Source: Nectonema munidae (lineage: Eukaryota; Nematomorpha; Nectonematoida; Nectonematidae). Taken from it: DNA of 64,000 nucleotides. Position 1 is the stretch's first letter. Each line of letters begins with the position of its first letter. Shown here in pieces: positions 58,001-64,000 of this stretch. Location of the stretch: NCBI GenBank assembly GCA_030549495.1, contig JAUIRK010000952.1:248001-312000 (forward strand). Reading direction: 5' to 3'. Made by a program: the position numbers and the translations under genes. The notes beneath the pieces were generated by a model. That model was not told where the DNA came from. It did not search any database and saw only the letters and a list, made by a program, of their open reading frames with translations.

Positions 58001-61000
58001 AAACTTTCCAATTATTATCTTTTCTAAGAAAATGCTTTGCTGATAAATGATTTTTTCATTATCTGTCTTGCAGAGAAATTAGGATTTAATTGTGACGTTC
58101 TTAATATTTTTGAAACAGTTTCTTATACAGTCGACTATCACTAATTTGGAATGCTTAGGATTTGGCCTTTCCGAATTAGTGATTCTTATTTTAGCCCGTC
58201 AACGGCCTGAATAATCAGACGATATCTAAAATTAAGCTAAATAAGCTTAATTTAACTTTGAAAAAAATTGTAAAAATTAAAATGTATTTCATTGTCAAAG
58301 GGAAAAATGGTAAGATCTTCAAAGTGAAAAAATTCAACACACATAATTAAATAAGATATATCCCAATATATTTAATTGGCTGGCAAGAAATGGACCCAAC
58401 TTTTCACTAATTTTTCACAAGGGATTAGCAATTTAATTATTACAAATTATATCATTTTTTCAATAATTTTTTTTATTTACTTTTTTAATTAAAACAAAAT
58501 TAACAATTTAAATTAAGATGGAATTGCAAAGAGACAAAATAAATAGAATTGCAAAAAGACAAAATAAATAGAATTGCAAAAGGACAAAATAGAATTTCAA
58601 AAAGACAAAATAGAACCAAAAATGGTATATTTCAAATGAAATACACTATAAAATATGTTTTATATGCAAAGCATAGTTTAGGGGAGGCTAATACTTTTTA
58701 ATGTAAATAATAGCAGTGACTAAAAGTTATAAGAGGTTCTTTCACCTCTTTATGGTTTTGGTAGAATATAACACTTGGTAAATGCTGCAATTTTGCCTTG
58801 GATAAAATCTATGGATAATATTTTACATTTTGGCAATGTTTAGTTTGGCATTCAATTAAGCACATTCTTCGCTTGTCCTTTTCAATGGCATTCACTCATG
58901 ATGTCTTTGTTTGGCTCGATCATCGGTCCTTTTGGAGGATTCTTCGCGAGTGGATTCAAACGCGCCTTTAATATAAAGGTATGTGTATTTACCATCACTT
59001 GATATCTTTTCAAACGATTCTCCCTTCCACAGACAAAACCAAGAATGCTCTAAAATGCAGAGTTTGCCAACCTTTTTGTATGAATCGCACGCTAAGATTG
59101 TAAAAAATTTTTAAATCGCAACGAAAATCAATTTTTCATTCCATTTATTAATAAAATCTTTCTGAAAATTTTCTTCTAAAAGATTTCATATTTCAAAAAG
59201 GTAGATTTATCACCCACTCTTTTTTTGAGTTTAACCCATTAAGTCCCAATGTTCCCATTTGGGAACATAAGTAATTTCATCTTCGTCTGCTTTTTTCAAT
59301 GACTTTGAATATAAATCGTCTGCTTTTTTTTAAATATCGTCTGATTTCTATGGTACTTAATGGGTTAAACAAATCCTTAACCCGTTAATGACGAGAATAA
59401 TCAGACGATATCTGGTATAGAGCAGAAGATTTGTATTAACCCATTTACGACCAATGTTCCCAAAGGGAACGCAGGCGAATTCCTACTTTAAATGGAATTA
59501 AATAGGAATTACTAAAGTCGTCTGCTTTGCTTGGTCTTAAATGGTTTACCCATTAAGTACCATAGAAATCAGACGATATTTAAAAAAAACGCAGACGATT
59601 CACATTTTTGTAAAGTCGACTGTGGTCAATAACCGGTTAATATGAAGAAGAAATGATGTTCCAGCTGAAATTTATGATTGAAATTTTGATTACTTTGTAA
59701 AAATATTTGAATATTTTTATTTATTTATACATTGTCCAACTGTTTCCTAAAAAATTGCCCACCTGAATTCCATTTTCGCCCAGAATCAGGCGTTCTCCCG
59801 CCGTTGAGAACCCTGGAGTCTTTAAATAATACTCAGTAAATTTTGGATTTTTATTTATAAAAATCAAGAAGATATATTTAAAGCATGAAATCTATGTTTC
59901 TTGTGAATAATTACAAGGCATACGAATTTATATATTACAATTGCTTTATACAACGATTTACCTTTTCCAATTTAAGTTCGTCTTTTCTAGTTTAAATTCG
60001 TCCTTTCTAGTTTAAGTTCGTCCTTTTCTAGTTTAAGTTCGTCCTTTTCCAATTTAAAAAATAAGAGAAATTATATATAAAAATATTTGATAATTTTAGT
60101 TTTGAATATAAAGTTTAAGAATTTGTTCCAATTTAAGTTTCTTTCTTCAAGTTAAGTTCTCAGTTGGGTTATGGAGTTTTATATTTATATCTTTATAATT
60201 TGACAACAAAAAACAAAAATAAAGGCAGAAAATATTAAAATTGAACAATTACTAATTATTTAGTTAGAAGTTTTCTGTTCAAAGATTTGATTTGATAAAC
60301 TCCAAATTATAAAAAATAATTTTAAAATGCATTAACAAAATTTTTTAGATAACATTTTAATTTCTAAAACATCATACCCCAACTTAAGACGAATTAGAAA
60401 CTCAATTTGAAAATATGAAATTAAATCTGAAAAGAACCAGCTTAAATCGAAAAATGACGAACTAGAAAAATCTTCGACAATAAAATTTTACTTTTCTGAT
60501 AGCAAAATACAACAACTTTTGATGTAATTGTATGATCTGAAACCTTCCATTCAATCAATTGAGCGCAGGTGGTACTCAACAGAGAACCTACATCAAGTAA
60601 GGAGGCAGTGGCTTAGCGAAAAATAAAAAATGAGGTGGCATAAAGGATACGCATATTTTTCAAAAAAAAATAGGGGCGCACTGCACCACATGCCCCCCTC
60701 GTACTTCACTGTGAGGGGAAGGATAGATGCATCACTGAAAACCTTTGCTCTTGGGAGCCACAGAGAAAGAAAGAAATTTATTTTCAAATCCTTGAAATCA
60801 ATGAGTAAGATTTATATCATTGTCATTTTAATACAGGAGTAAATATCATAACTTGTGAGTAGAATTTGAGGGTATTACAAAAGGCATAACCGCAGTAAAA
60901 ACATATGAATCTGAGGGCAAGTTTTTTTTATTCAAAAGGAGTTTTTAAAAACATGCAGAATAAGCGCGATTAAAAAATGGTATTTCTGCCCAAAACATTG

Positions 61001-62493
61001 AATGCGACATGGTATTTGCAACCCTGTAATCCTTTCAAAATTTCTATAGAAGTGAATTTTATTTCGGCCCGCTAAATCCTTGGTATATTTCGATGCTGTT
61101 CGCACCTCAAAATTGTTGCTGGCTTTCATTTTACATGCCATTATTTTATAAATTTCAATGGAAATTTCTAAGTATTTGTTTCGATGATAAATAATAATTG
61201 AGGAAAGCTGTTTGGAAAAGATGAAAGATTTTTCAAATTTGCAGGCCGCGGAGACAGCCATCTTTCTGTAGTAGGATTGGAAAGTGTCGAGCGATTAAAT
61301 TTACGATTAGGCTTAATCGCGGGCCTAAGTAATTGAACTTTGTGCAATTTGTCTTAATTTCACATCTAGCTTTATGCAGTTGAAACACTTTCACTCATGC
61401 CCGTTTCTTTTTTTTGTCACTATCTTTGTAACAAGTGTTGTTGTTTGATATTTCATTAATTTTTGTGAGAGATAAACAAAATAATTGCTCCTCTAAGGAC
61501 TTTGGTGCAATGATTCCGGGCCATGGTGGTGTCATGGACAGATTTGATTGCCAAGTCATAATGGCGGCCTTCATTCACGTATACTACAATACCTTCATTA
61601 AGTAAGTTATAGCCTTTATTTATTATAATCTGTACGTACAAATCATTTTTATTTTTTGATGAAATAAATTCATTCAAAAGCAGCATTCTCACATACATTG
61701 GGCATATATTCGGTGCGAGACTTCTTTGGGGCTTCGAAAATAAAAATATATATACATAAAATACAAGTCTGTTGTAATATGCTTTTGACCTTGAAAATGT
61801 TGCTGTTGAAATTCGACAATATGATAATTTGAACACTAGACCAGCTTTTAGATAATTGAACCTATATTGAACACACTAGACCAGCTTCTTTCAACCTTTT
61901 TGTTTTGCGGCACAGTAAACCAAAGAGTAAAATAATCACGGCACACCATTATATATGACTTATAATTCAAACTGTGATCCAATGATAATACGATTTTTTT
62001 ATTATCATACACCATATGTTATGCCATTATGTAAAACTATTTTATGTATTAAGAAACAAAACCTACCGCAATTGTTATTAGTTTTACAAATAAAATGAAA
62101 CCCACTATACATAAAAATTCATTGCAAATATAATTAATACAAATTGTAAAGTAAAAATGTTGATAGCACACAAATTTGCACGACACACCTACAAATAGTT
62201 TGCGGCATTGAAAAGTCCCCAACTTCTTCATTATATGGAGGTGTGCATTATAAAGAGCGCATATTTTTGCTCACCTCTTTTTACTGTACAGCAAATTTGT
62301 ATCAAGTTAAATGAATTTATGAACTACTCTACCGTTTAGAGCTCCTAATGTTGAAAAAATTGTCTCTACTCTGATGCTTCTTGAAACGAAAGATCTCCTA
62401 AGAGTTTATACGCTATTGCAAAGTCGTCTCATTCTCTCAGGTGCAATTTCAAATCAGCAGCCTCTTATAAACTCCACCACGCTTCCACTTTAA
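39859..62493 (+). CDS. CDS1/CDS2: CDP-diacylglycerol synthase (phosphatidate cytidylyltransferase), full gene span
   Basis: An ER membrane enzyme that condenses phosphatidate with CTP to give CDP-diacylglycerol and pyrophosphate, the precursor of phosphatidylinositol and cardiolipin. Ten coding exons join in phase into about 444 residues (human CDS2 has 445): 39859-40010, 40971-41067, 42654-42830, 47902-48024, 50267-50349, 55795-55951, 56602-56754, 58844-58978, 61498-61601 and 62340-62493. All nine introns are GT-AG. The PROSITE signature S-x-F-K-R-x4-K-D...P-x-H-G-G-x2-D-R-x-D is matched at every position across exons 8 and 9 (residues 350-376). Several hydrophobic segments fit a multi-pass protein. 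The start Met is uncertain, and the first exon could instead open at an acceptor at 39877 with a further exon upstream. Introns total about 21 kb and are mostly repeats. Confidence 0.96.
40530..40760 (+). repeat. Dispersed repeat with G run and TTAGTGTTAG head (CDS intron 1)
   Basis: It begins with a run of about 12 G, then TAAGATTACTGTAGAATTAG, and later CATACATACATTTACATATA and GTATTAATACACATTTGACA. It pairs with 9691-10019 in the same orientation. The overlapping frame 40610-40813 is not a gene. Confidence 0.65.
40971..41067 (+). CDS. CDS1/CDS2: CDS exon 2 (first membrane segment)
   Basis: [20 protein letters not shown] then [12 protein letters not shown], matching human RWKNWWVRGILTLAMIAFFF. 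The acceptor is CCCTTTCAG and the donor GTAAGA. The exon begins with one base completing the Lys codon. Confidence 0.95.
41119..41232 (+). mobile_element. piggyBac-like MITE, A subfamily (CDS intron 2)
   Basis: ACCGGTTAATGACCAGAATA, ATCAGACGATATCCCATGTA and CGCCGACGATTTTATTTGTG in consensus order. Confidence 0.8.
41317..41595. mobile_element. piggyBac-like MITE, B subfamily, interrupted by a SINE
   Basis: The left end TTAACCCTTTCAGACACAAT and the right end CTTGGAAGGGTTAA are TTAA-bounded. Internal CGCCTGCTTAAGTTGTATAA and AATCAGACGATTAATT match the B consensus. The consensus is broken after ACAATGG by the SINE and resumes at GACACCAGTGTTCATTT. Confidence 0.85.
41337..41489 (-). mobile_element. 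tRNA-derived SINE, copy 4 (inverted, nested in MITE)
   Basis: It runs from TAAAGGTACCCTGGCGTG to ACTCAAGCCCCCAGTGG and contains GGGATCGAACCCAACA (inverse B box). It matches 24401-24549. Confidence 0.85.
41766..41864. mobile_element. piggyBac-like MITE, D subfamily (CDS intron 2)
   Basis: CCTTTGAGGACCAAAATTTT, TAATCGTCTGCTTTCTTTCC, AGGCAGACGATTTTCTTTTC and a TTAACCGG...CTGGTTAAC end. Confidence 0.75.
41890..41990 (-). mobile_element. piggyBac-like MITE, A subfamily, decayed
   Basis: CATTTATAAATGCTTTTTGA, TTCTGCTCTATTTTAGATAC and CGTCTGATTTTTCTGG follow the inverted A order but lack clear ends. Confidence 0.6.
42157..42283. mobile_element. piggyBac-like MITE, B subfamily (CDS intron 2)
   Basis: From TTATCCCTTTCATGCACAAT to TGCCTGAAAGGGTTAA. 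Internal AATCGTCTGCTTTGAG and AAGCAGGCGATAAATT. Confidence 0.85.
42395..42475 (+). repeat. Short dispersed repeat shared with 45412-45476
   Basis: GGTGTTTCAGTATGAACTTC and GAATTTTAAATTAAAATAAA occur in both places in the same orientation. Confidence 0.6.
42500..42600. mobile_element. piggyBac-like MITE, C-related (just before CDS exon 3)
   Basis: TTAACCCATTTTATTCCATT at one end and GAATGAAATGGGTGTTAA at the other. Internal ACGCAGACGATTTCTTAAA and AATATCGTCTGCTTTTCTTG. It ends 53 bp before the exon 3 acceptor. Confidence 0.8.
42654..42830 (+). CDS. CDS1/CDS2: CDS exon 3
   Basis: [39 protein letters not shown] and [15 protein letters not shown], aligning with human VQIKCFHEIITIGYNVY ... WFRTLSWYFLLCVNYFFYGE. 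Phase 0 at both ends; donor GTGATT. Confidence 0.95.
43433..43815. mobile_element. MITE with 35-bp inverted ends, AAGTTCAAGTGAAA minisatellite inside
   Basis: The left end TATAGCATTACAAGCTCAAG and the right end (minus strand) TATAGCATTACAAGTTCAAG are inverted over 35 bp with two mismatches, in a TA-rich context. Next to the left end the unit TTTTCAAGTTCAAGTGAAAT repeats about four times. The superfamily is unknown. Confidence 0.8.
44978..45136. mobile_element. MITE with TCATTCACAATTGATGTCA ends
   Basis: Left GGGTCATTCACAATTGATGT and right (minus strand) GAGTCATTCACAATTGACGT form inverted ends of about 23 bp around a G-run (45013-45025). 159 bp, noncoding. Confidence 0.85.
45840..46105 (+). 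repeat. Dispersed repeat, copy 1 (CDS intron 3)
   Basis: It runs from TTTTTCACAAGGGATTAGCA through TAATAGCAGTGACTAAAAGT to AGAGGTTCTTTCACCTCTTT, and is repeated at 58408-58765 in the same orientation. The second copy carries an expanded internal minisatellite. Confidence 0.85.
46313..46405 (-). mobile_element. Chimeric piggyBac-like MITE (D-type left end, A-type right end)
   Basis: It starts TTAACCCTTTGAGGACCTTC (D-like) but continues CAAATCTTCTGCTTTAGATG, GATATCGTCTGATTATTCTG and ends GGTCGTTAACGGGTTAA (A-like, inverted). The sequence changes family within one element. Confidence 0.8.
46600..46750 (+). mobile_element. tRNA-derived SINE, copy 5
   Basis: GTAAGTGAGTAAGGTTAGTT, TTTGGTTCGATAC (decayed B box), CACAAGCGGCGCGATTTGTC and TTGTCGATGAAAACCC in SINE order. 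Confidence 0.75.
47095..47195 (+). mobile_element. piggyBac-like MITE, A subfamily, decayed
   Basis: TTAACCGTTTGAAGAGGAGA, AATCAGAGGATATTTAATGC and ACGTAGGCGATTTTATTTTT. Confidence 0.7.
47209..47345. mobile_element. piggyBac-like MITE, C subfamily
   Basis: CTAACCCATTTACTGCCAAT ... TTGGTCTTAAATGGGTTAA, with three direct TCGTCTGC words and an internal GTTCCTATTTTGGAAC palindrome. It shares its right TTAA with the next element. Confidence 0.88.
47342..47467 (+). mobile_element. piggyBac-like MITE, A subfamily, best-preserved copy
   Basis: From TTAACCCGTTAACGACCAGA to GTCGATAACCGGTTAA, with AATCAGACGATATCTAATGT, AAAGCAGAAGATTTGTATTA and AACGCAGACGATTTTATTTT between. It is used here as the A reference. 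Confidence 0.9.
47902..48024 (+). CDS. CDS1/CDS2: CDS exon 4
   Basis: [20 protein letters not shown] then [14 protein letters not shown], matching human LSKYHRFISFTLYLIGFCMF. The acceptor GAAATAG has a poor pyrimidine tract. The donor is GTAAGG. Phase 0 at both ends. Confidence 0.93.
48025..50266 (+). other. CDS intron 4, AT-rich
   Basis: No exon or clear element. A local inverted repeat around 49548-49650 (TTCCATTTTCGATTCTATTT versus GACAAAATGGAATTGGAATA) and related GAAATTGAAATAAGGCAAAA words resemble the minisatellite at 58540-58620. A (TA)n tract is at 50085-50102. Confidence 0.5.
50267..50349 (+). CDS. CDS1/CDS2: CDS exon 5
   Basis: [20 protein letters not shown] then NLFEGMIW (the Trp codon is split by the intron), matching human [28 protein letters not shown]. 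Strong T-rich acceptor; donor GTATAT. Confidence 0.96.
50525..50922. mobile_element. MITE with TAGRGATTG ends and CCCCGGGG blocks
   Basis: Left TAGAGATTGGATCCCGCCCT and right (minus strand) TAGGGATTGCACCCCGAAGG, followed on both sides by CCCC-rich and AAAAAAGCC words in mirrored order. About 398 bp. Superfamily unassigned, hAT-like by appearance. Confidence 0.75.
51257..52260 (+). pseudogene. hAT-like transposase relic
   Basis: The first frame gives [40 protein letters not shown] and [10 protein letters not shown]. After a break come NAYNMVK and [20 protein letters not shown] (the hAT D/E..TRW.STYxML block). The order fits the central hAT core. Multiple stops are present. Confidence 0.7.
53064..55122 (-). 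pseudogene. Decayed copy of the amplified Cys-motif gene family
   Basis: N-terminal part at 55122-54901: [52 protein letters not shown]. Middle fragments give [30 protein letters not shown], and [18 protein letters not shown]-terminal parts at 53658-53431 read [17 protein letters not shown] and [20 protein letters not shown], and at 53348-53064 [33 protein letters not shown]. Frames are broken and a SINE is inserted at 54125. The family is widespread and uncharacterised. Its copy number and spread suggest selfish DNA. Confidence 0.8.
54125..54495 (-). mobile_element. SINE-like retroposon with 12-bp target duplication
   Basis: A 371-bp, relatively G+C-rich insertion flanked by AAACAGGTTCTA (54113-54124 and 54496-54507). 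On the minus strand it ends in an (ATTA)n tail, consistent with retroposition. Internal landmark: TCCAGGTGTACCTGGACTTT (palindrome). The tRNA or 5S origin was not identified. Confidence 0.8.
55795..55951 (+). CDS. CDS1/CDS2: CDS exon 6 (conserved core)
   Basis: [20 protein letters not shown] and [20 protein letters not shown], nearly identical to the human block. NDxxAY, FG+TP and SPKKTWEG are the most conserved cytidylyltransferase motifs. Donor GTATGT, phase 0. Confidence 0.98.
55952..56601 (+). other. CDS intron 6
   Basis: AT-rich; contains the C-type MITE at 56370-56506. A minus frame over it (56394-56672) is a shadow. Confidence 0.7.
56370..56506. mobile_element. piggyBac-like MITE, C subfamily (CDS intron 6)
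   Basis: TTAACCCATTTACGGCCAAT ... TTGGCCTTAAATGGGTTAA, with three TCGTCTGC words. It differs from 47209-47345 at only a few positions. Confidence 0.88.
56602..56754 (+). CDS. CDS1/CDS2: CDS exon 7
   Basis: [40 protein letters not shown] and YFFGI. It covers the less conserved lumenal loop (human CFVCPVEY ... CEPSDLFRLQEYNIP). The acceptor TATTATAG gives phase 0. A second AG seven bases later would put a stop in frame, so the first was chosen. Confidence 0.9.
58191..58250 (+). mobile_element. piggyBac-like MITE, A subfamily, left end only
   Basis: TTAGCCCGTCAACGGCCTGA then ATAATCAGACGATATCTAAA; truncated after that. Confidence 0.65.
58408..58765 (+). repeat. Dispersed repeat, copy 2, with minisatellite expansion
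   Basis: Same as 45840-46105 but with about four extra units of GAATTGCAAAAAGACAAAAT at 58515-58615. It ends 78 bp before CDS exon 8. Confidence 0.85.
58844..58978 (+). CDS. CDS1/CDS2: CDS exon 8 (start of family signature)
   Basis: [20 protein letters not shown] then [12 protein letters not shown], matching human [34 protein letters not shown]. It supplies the first half of the signature. Acceptor ATGTTTAG, donor GTATGT. Confidence 0.97.
59231..59368. mobile_element. piggyBac-like MITE, C subfamily variant
   Basis: TTAACCCATTAAGTCCCAAT ... TATGGTACTTAATGGGTTAA, with GTTCCCATTTGGGAAC and three TCGTCTG words. Confidence 0.85.
59377..59641. mobile_element. Mosaic of nested piggyBac-like MITEs
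   Basis: An A-type left end (TTAACCCGTTAATGACGAGA, to GATTTGTATT) meets a C-type copy at the internal TTAA (TTAACCCATTTACGACCAAT). This is followed by an inverted C-variant piece (TTTACCCATTAAGTACCATA) and then the A-type right part (ACGCAGACGATTCACATTTT to CAATAACCGGTTAA). Confidence 0.8.
59950..60470. mobile_element. Element bounded by inverted AGTTTAAGTTCGTCC minisatellites
   Basis: 59955-60055 holds about five copies of TTTCTAGTTTAAGTTCGTCC. 60380-60470 carries the inverse words (AACTTAAGACGAATTAGAAA, AAATGACGAACTAGAAAAAT). It may be a fold-back type MITE. Confidence 0.6.
60605..60737. mobile_element. Small hAT-like MITE
   Basis: Starts CAGTGGCTTAGCG and ends GATGCATCACTG, with a GGGGCGCAC and CCCCCCTCG centre. 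No clear target duplication. Confidence 0.45.
61498..61601 (+). CDS. CDS1/CDS2: CDS exon 9 (end of family signature)
   Basis: [19 protein letters not shown] then [15 protein letters not shown], matching human DFANTIPGHGGIMDRFDCQ. The HGG and DRxD residues are expected metal/nucleotide-binding positions. Donor GTAAGT, phase 2. Confidence 0.98.
61602..62339 (+). other. CDS intron 9 with hAT-like MITE (61886-62232)
   Basis: TTTCAACCTTTTTGTTTTGC then GGCACA at the left and, on the minus strand, AAGTTGGGGACTTTTCAATG then CCGCAAAC at the right resemble hAT termini (TTCTCAACCTTTT...GCGGCAC). It is related to the sequence near 1675. Confidence 0.55.
62340..62493 (+). CDS. CDS1/CDS2: CDS exon 10 (C terminus)
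   Basis: After the split Lys: [36 protein letters not shown], ending TTLPL and TAA. It matches human GPNPSKLIQQFLTLRPDQQL HIFNTLRSHLI in layout. Acceptor CGTTTAG. AATAAA at 62916-62921 is a possible poly(A) signal. Confidence 0.93.
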
Positions 62494-63550
62494 GTTCCAT
62501 CTTGTACGGGGTTCTAAAAGTGCCAATATAATTGAATACAATCGCGCCATCATTTTTATAGACTTATTCAGAGCTGTTATCCTTATTCTGTTGTATAATG
62601 CAATTTTTAACACGCCTTATCTTTTGTGTGTGTGTGTACACGTAACTGAATTTTAACCATTTTATGCCTAACCCAAACACAGATGATTTACTTATTTACA
62701 AGCATCTTTTATCATTTCTAGTCTTTTATCAGATATTTTTTCAAGAATTATTCAATTTTACTACCGTTGATATACATCTCTCTTCATTAATAAATTTTAA
62801 CTATCTAGTGAAAATGTTTAAAACTAACCAAATTTTAACCTTGCACACTTTTATTCATTACTTGATGTTTTTGTATTTTTTCTTTCAATTTATCTTGTTG
62901 TAACTCCTGTTAAAAAATAAAGTGTAGAGTTTTTAGACCCATCTTATCACCACCAGTGAAGTCAAATGTAAAGTAATTATTATCAAATTGAAAATATTCA
63001 TCAAAGTGGCATCATCACTTACTTACATAATCAAGGAGAATACTTTTTCGGTTTATTCTTCAACTTTCTCGTAAAATGAAAAAGCTTCTCTTCAAAATGT
63101 CTAAGATTATTGTTTTTATCCTTGATCAACTGATTATGATAAAAAGTTTTTCAACGAACACATTCATTGAGGTATTTTTTACGCTTGCGATAGTTATTGC
63201 AAAATTTACATATATATATAAAGAATATCTGTATTAGAGTCCTGCGTATTAGGTATGCTTTTTCTTACCCGTCCACGCCCGCAAAAATATAACTCGTTTC
63301 CGCCCACAACCACAATAAAAATATGTCTTTTCCCGCGGGTGCGGCTTATTTTCACTTACCCCCAATATGTATTTCTTGTGAAAAATTAACATATAACTAA
63401 AAAACAGCAATATAATTGAAGCTACAGAAATTTTTTTTGGAAGCTATATAAAATTTCTTAAACTTTTTCCATTTTTTTAAATGAATTAAAAAATAGGTTT
63501 ATTGAAAATGAAAACTTTATTATTAGTATTCAAACTTTTTATTGCAATAT
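62494..63550. other. 3' flank of CDS, AT-rich
   Basis: (TG)n at 62624-62636, AATAAA at 62916-62921 and (TA)n at 63211-63220. CCCGCGGGTGCGGCTT near 63333 may be an hAT terminus linked to the next relic. No gene. Confidence 0.45.
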
Positions 63551-63886
63551 TTAAAAATAACATATCATTAACAGAAGAAAGTTCGAATATGTTCTTCTTT
63601 CATTAACTATGAATCTAGCTAAGTTGAACTTTCTTTCACTTGCTGCACTTGTAGCCATTATACAAAATACACTTATGGCAACTGATGCAAGAAAAGGAAA
63701 AGTACCAGAGTCAAATTTCCACCAATCATGAACATCAGTACAAGTTGGAGGATCCAGCGAAATTTTCATATTTTTTTGATTCACCTTCTTCCCAATCATC
63801 GTCAAATTCATCAACTTTAATTCTTTTTGTAGAATTTTTTCCTGTACTTTTGATTGTTCTATTTTGACTTTCAAGCCATTTTTCAC
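63551..63886 (-). pseudogene. hAT transposase C-terminal relic (ZBED1-like group)
   Basis: The minus frame contains WWKFDSGTFPFLASVAISVF, CIMATSAASERKFNLARFIV and NERRTY. This matches the dimerisation domain WWxxxxxxFPxLAxxAxxxLCIPATSxxSERxFSxAGxIVxxRR. The conserved CIPATS reads CIMATS. Upstream parts of the element are missing. Confidence 0.85.
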
Positions 63887-63967
63887 CTCTCATTAATATA
63901 TGCAATTACACACTCACGCAATTCACAATTATTTTACTCGCAACATATAATTTTTTTGCCCGCGACC

Positions 63968-64000
63968 GCCCGTCTGCTTTTCTTTTTGAATGGTGGGACT
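63968..64000 (+). mobile_element. Start of a D-type piggyBac-like MITE (runs off window)
   Basis: CCGTCTGCTTTTCTTTTTGA then ATGG matches the D subfamily start at 15396 and 37693. It is cut by the window end. Confidence 0.5.

Larger units (their letters stand above)
56755..58843 (+). other. CDS intron 7
   Basis: 56760-58130 shows no recognisable element or exon. A palindromic CACTAATTTGGAATGC...TTCCGAATTAGTG lies at 58139-58178, a partial A-type MITE at 58191-58250, and repeat copy 2 at 58408-58765. Confidence 0.5.
58979..61497 (+). other. CDS intron 8
   Basis: Holds the MITE cluster at 59231-59641, a minisatellite element at 59950-60470 and a small hAT-like MITE at 60605-60737. 60740-61497 shows no recognisable repeat or exon; the minus frame 60932-61261 is unassigned. 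Confidence 0.6.

Noticed and set aside
60932..61836. Minus frames of 109 and 126 codons over CDS intron 8 and exon 9
   Set aside because: The second overlaps CDS exon 9 in antisense; neither resembles a known family.

Overview
The window is AT-rich animal (metazoan) nuclear DNA. It carries three spliced host genes whose proteins are recognisable by conserved motifs, set in a dense bed of decayed transposons. The host genes are an SMPD4 (neutral sphingomyelinase 3) homologue on the minus strand, an APC (adenomatous polyposis coli) homologue on the plus strand, and a complete CDP-diacylglycerol synthase (CDS1/CDS2 orthologue) on the plus strand. Canonical GT-AG introns of up to 5.4 kb rule out a prokaryote or organelle. 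The mix of hAT, Tigger/pogo, piggyBac-like, Mutator-like, mariner, copia, LINE and tRNA-derived SINE elements fits an invertebrate. A crustacean such as a copepod is possible, but the species cannot be fixed from this sequence.

Layout. 1-16.7 kb: repeats plus two SMPD4 exons (about 8.8-9.5 and 11.4-12.3 kb, minus strand), with a fold-back-like element at 4.9-5.9 kb, a Tigger MITE and a Tigger transposase relic. 16.7-25.6 kb: LINE relics, a fragment of an amplified Cys-motif gene family, a large broken hAT transposase and AT-rich spacer. 25.7-29.0 kb: APC in one long open frame (971 codons) followed by a second frame. It has degenerate Armadillo-like helices, 20-residue beta-catenin repeats, a CID-like motif and one SAMP-like motif, and no C-terminal basic/EB1 region is visible. 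29.0-39.8 kb: copia pol relic, mariner relic, low-complexity sequence that may be an assembly artefact, hAT relics and nested MITEs. 39.9-62.5 kb: the CDS gene in ten coding exons (about 444 residues, as in human CDS2), its introns packed with short piggyBac-like MITEs, SINEs, hAT relics and a decayed copy of the amplified Cys-motif family. 62.5-64 kb: 3' flank and another hAT relic.

The three host genes are functionally unrelated and not an operon. CDS makes CDP-diacylglycerol for phosphoinositide and cardiolipin synthesis, SMPD4 hydrolyses sphingomyelin at ER/nuclear membranes, and APC scaffolds beta-catenin destruction. The most distinctive repeat signal is a superfamily of about 100-140 bp elements with TTAA-CCC...GGG-TTAA ends. 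They fall into at least four groups by terminal sequence but share an internal TCGTCTGC/GCAGACGA word, and they nest into one another at TTAA sites.
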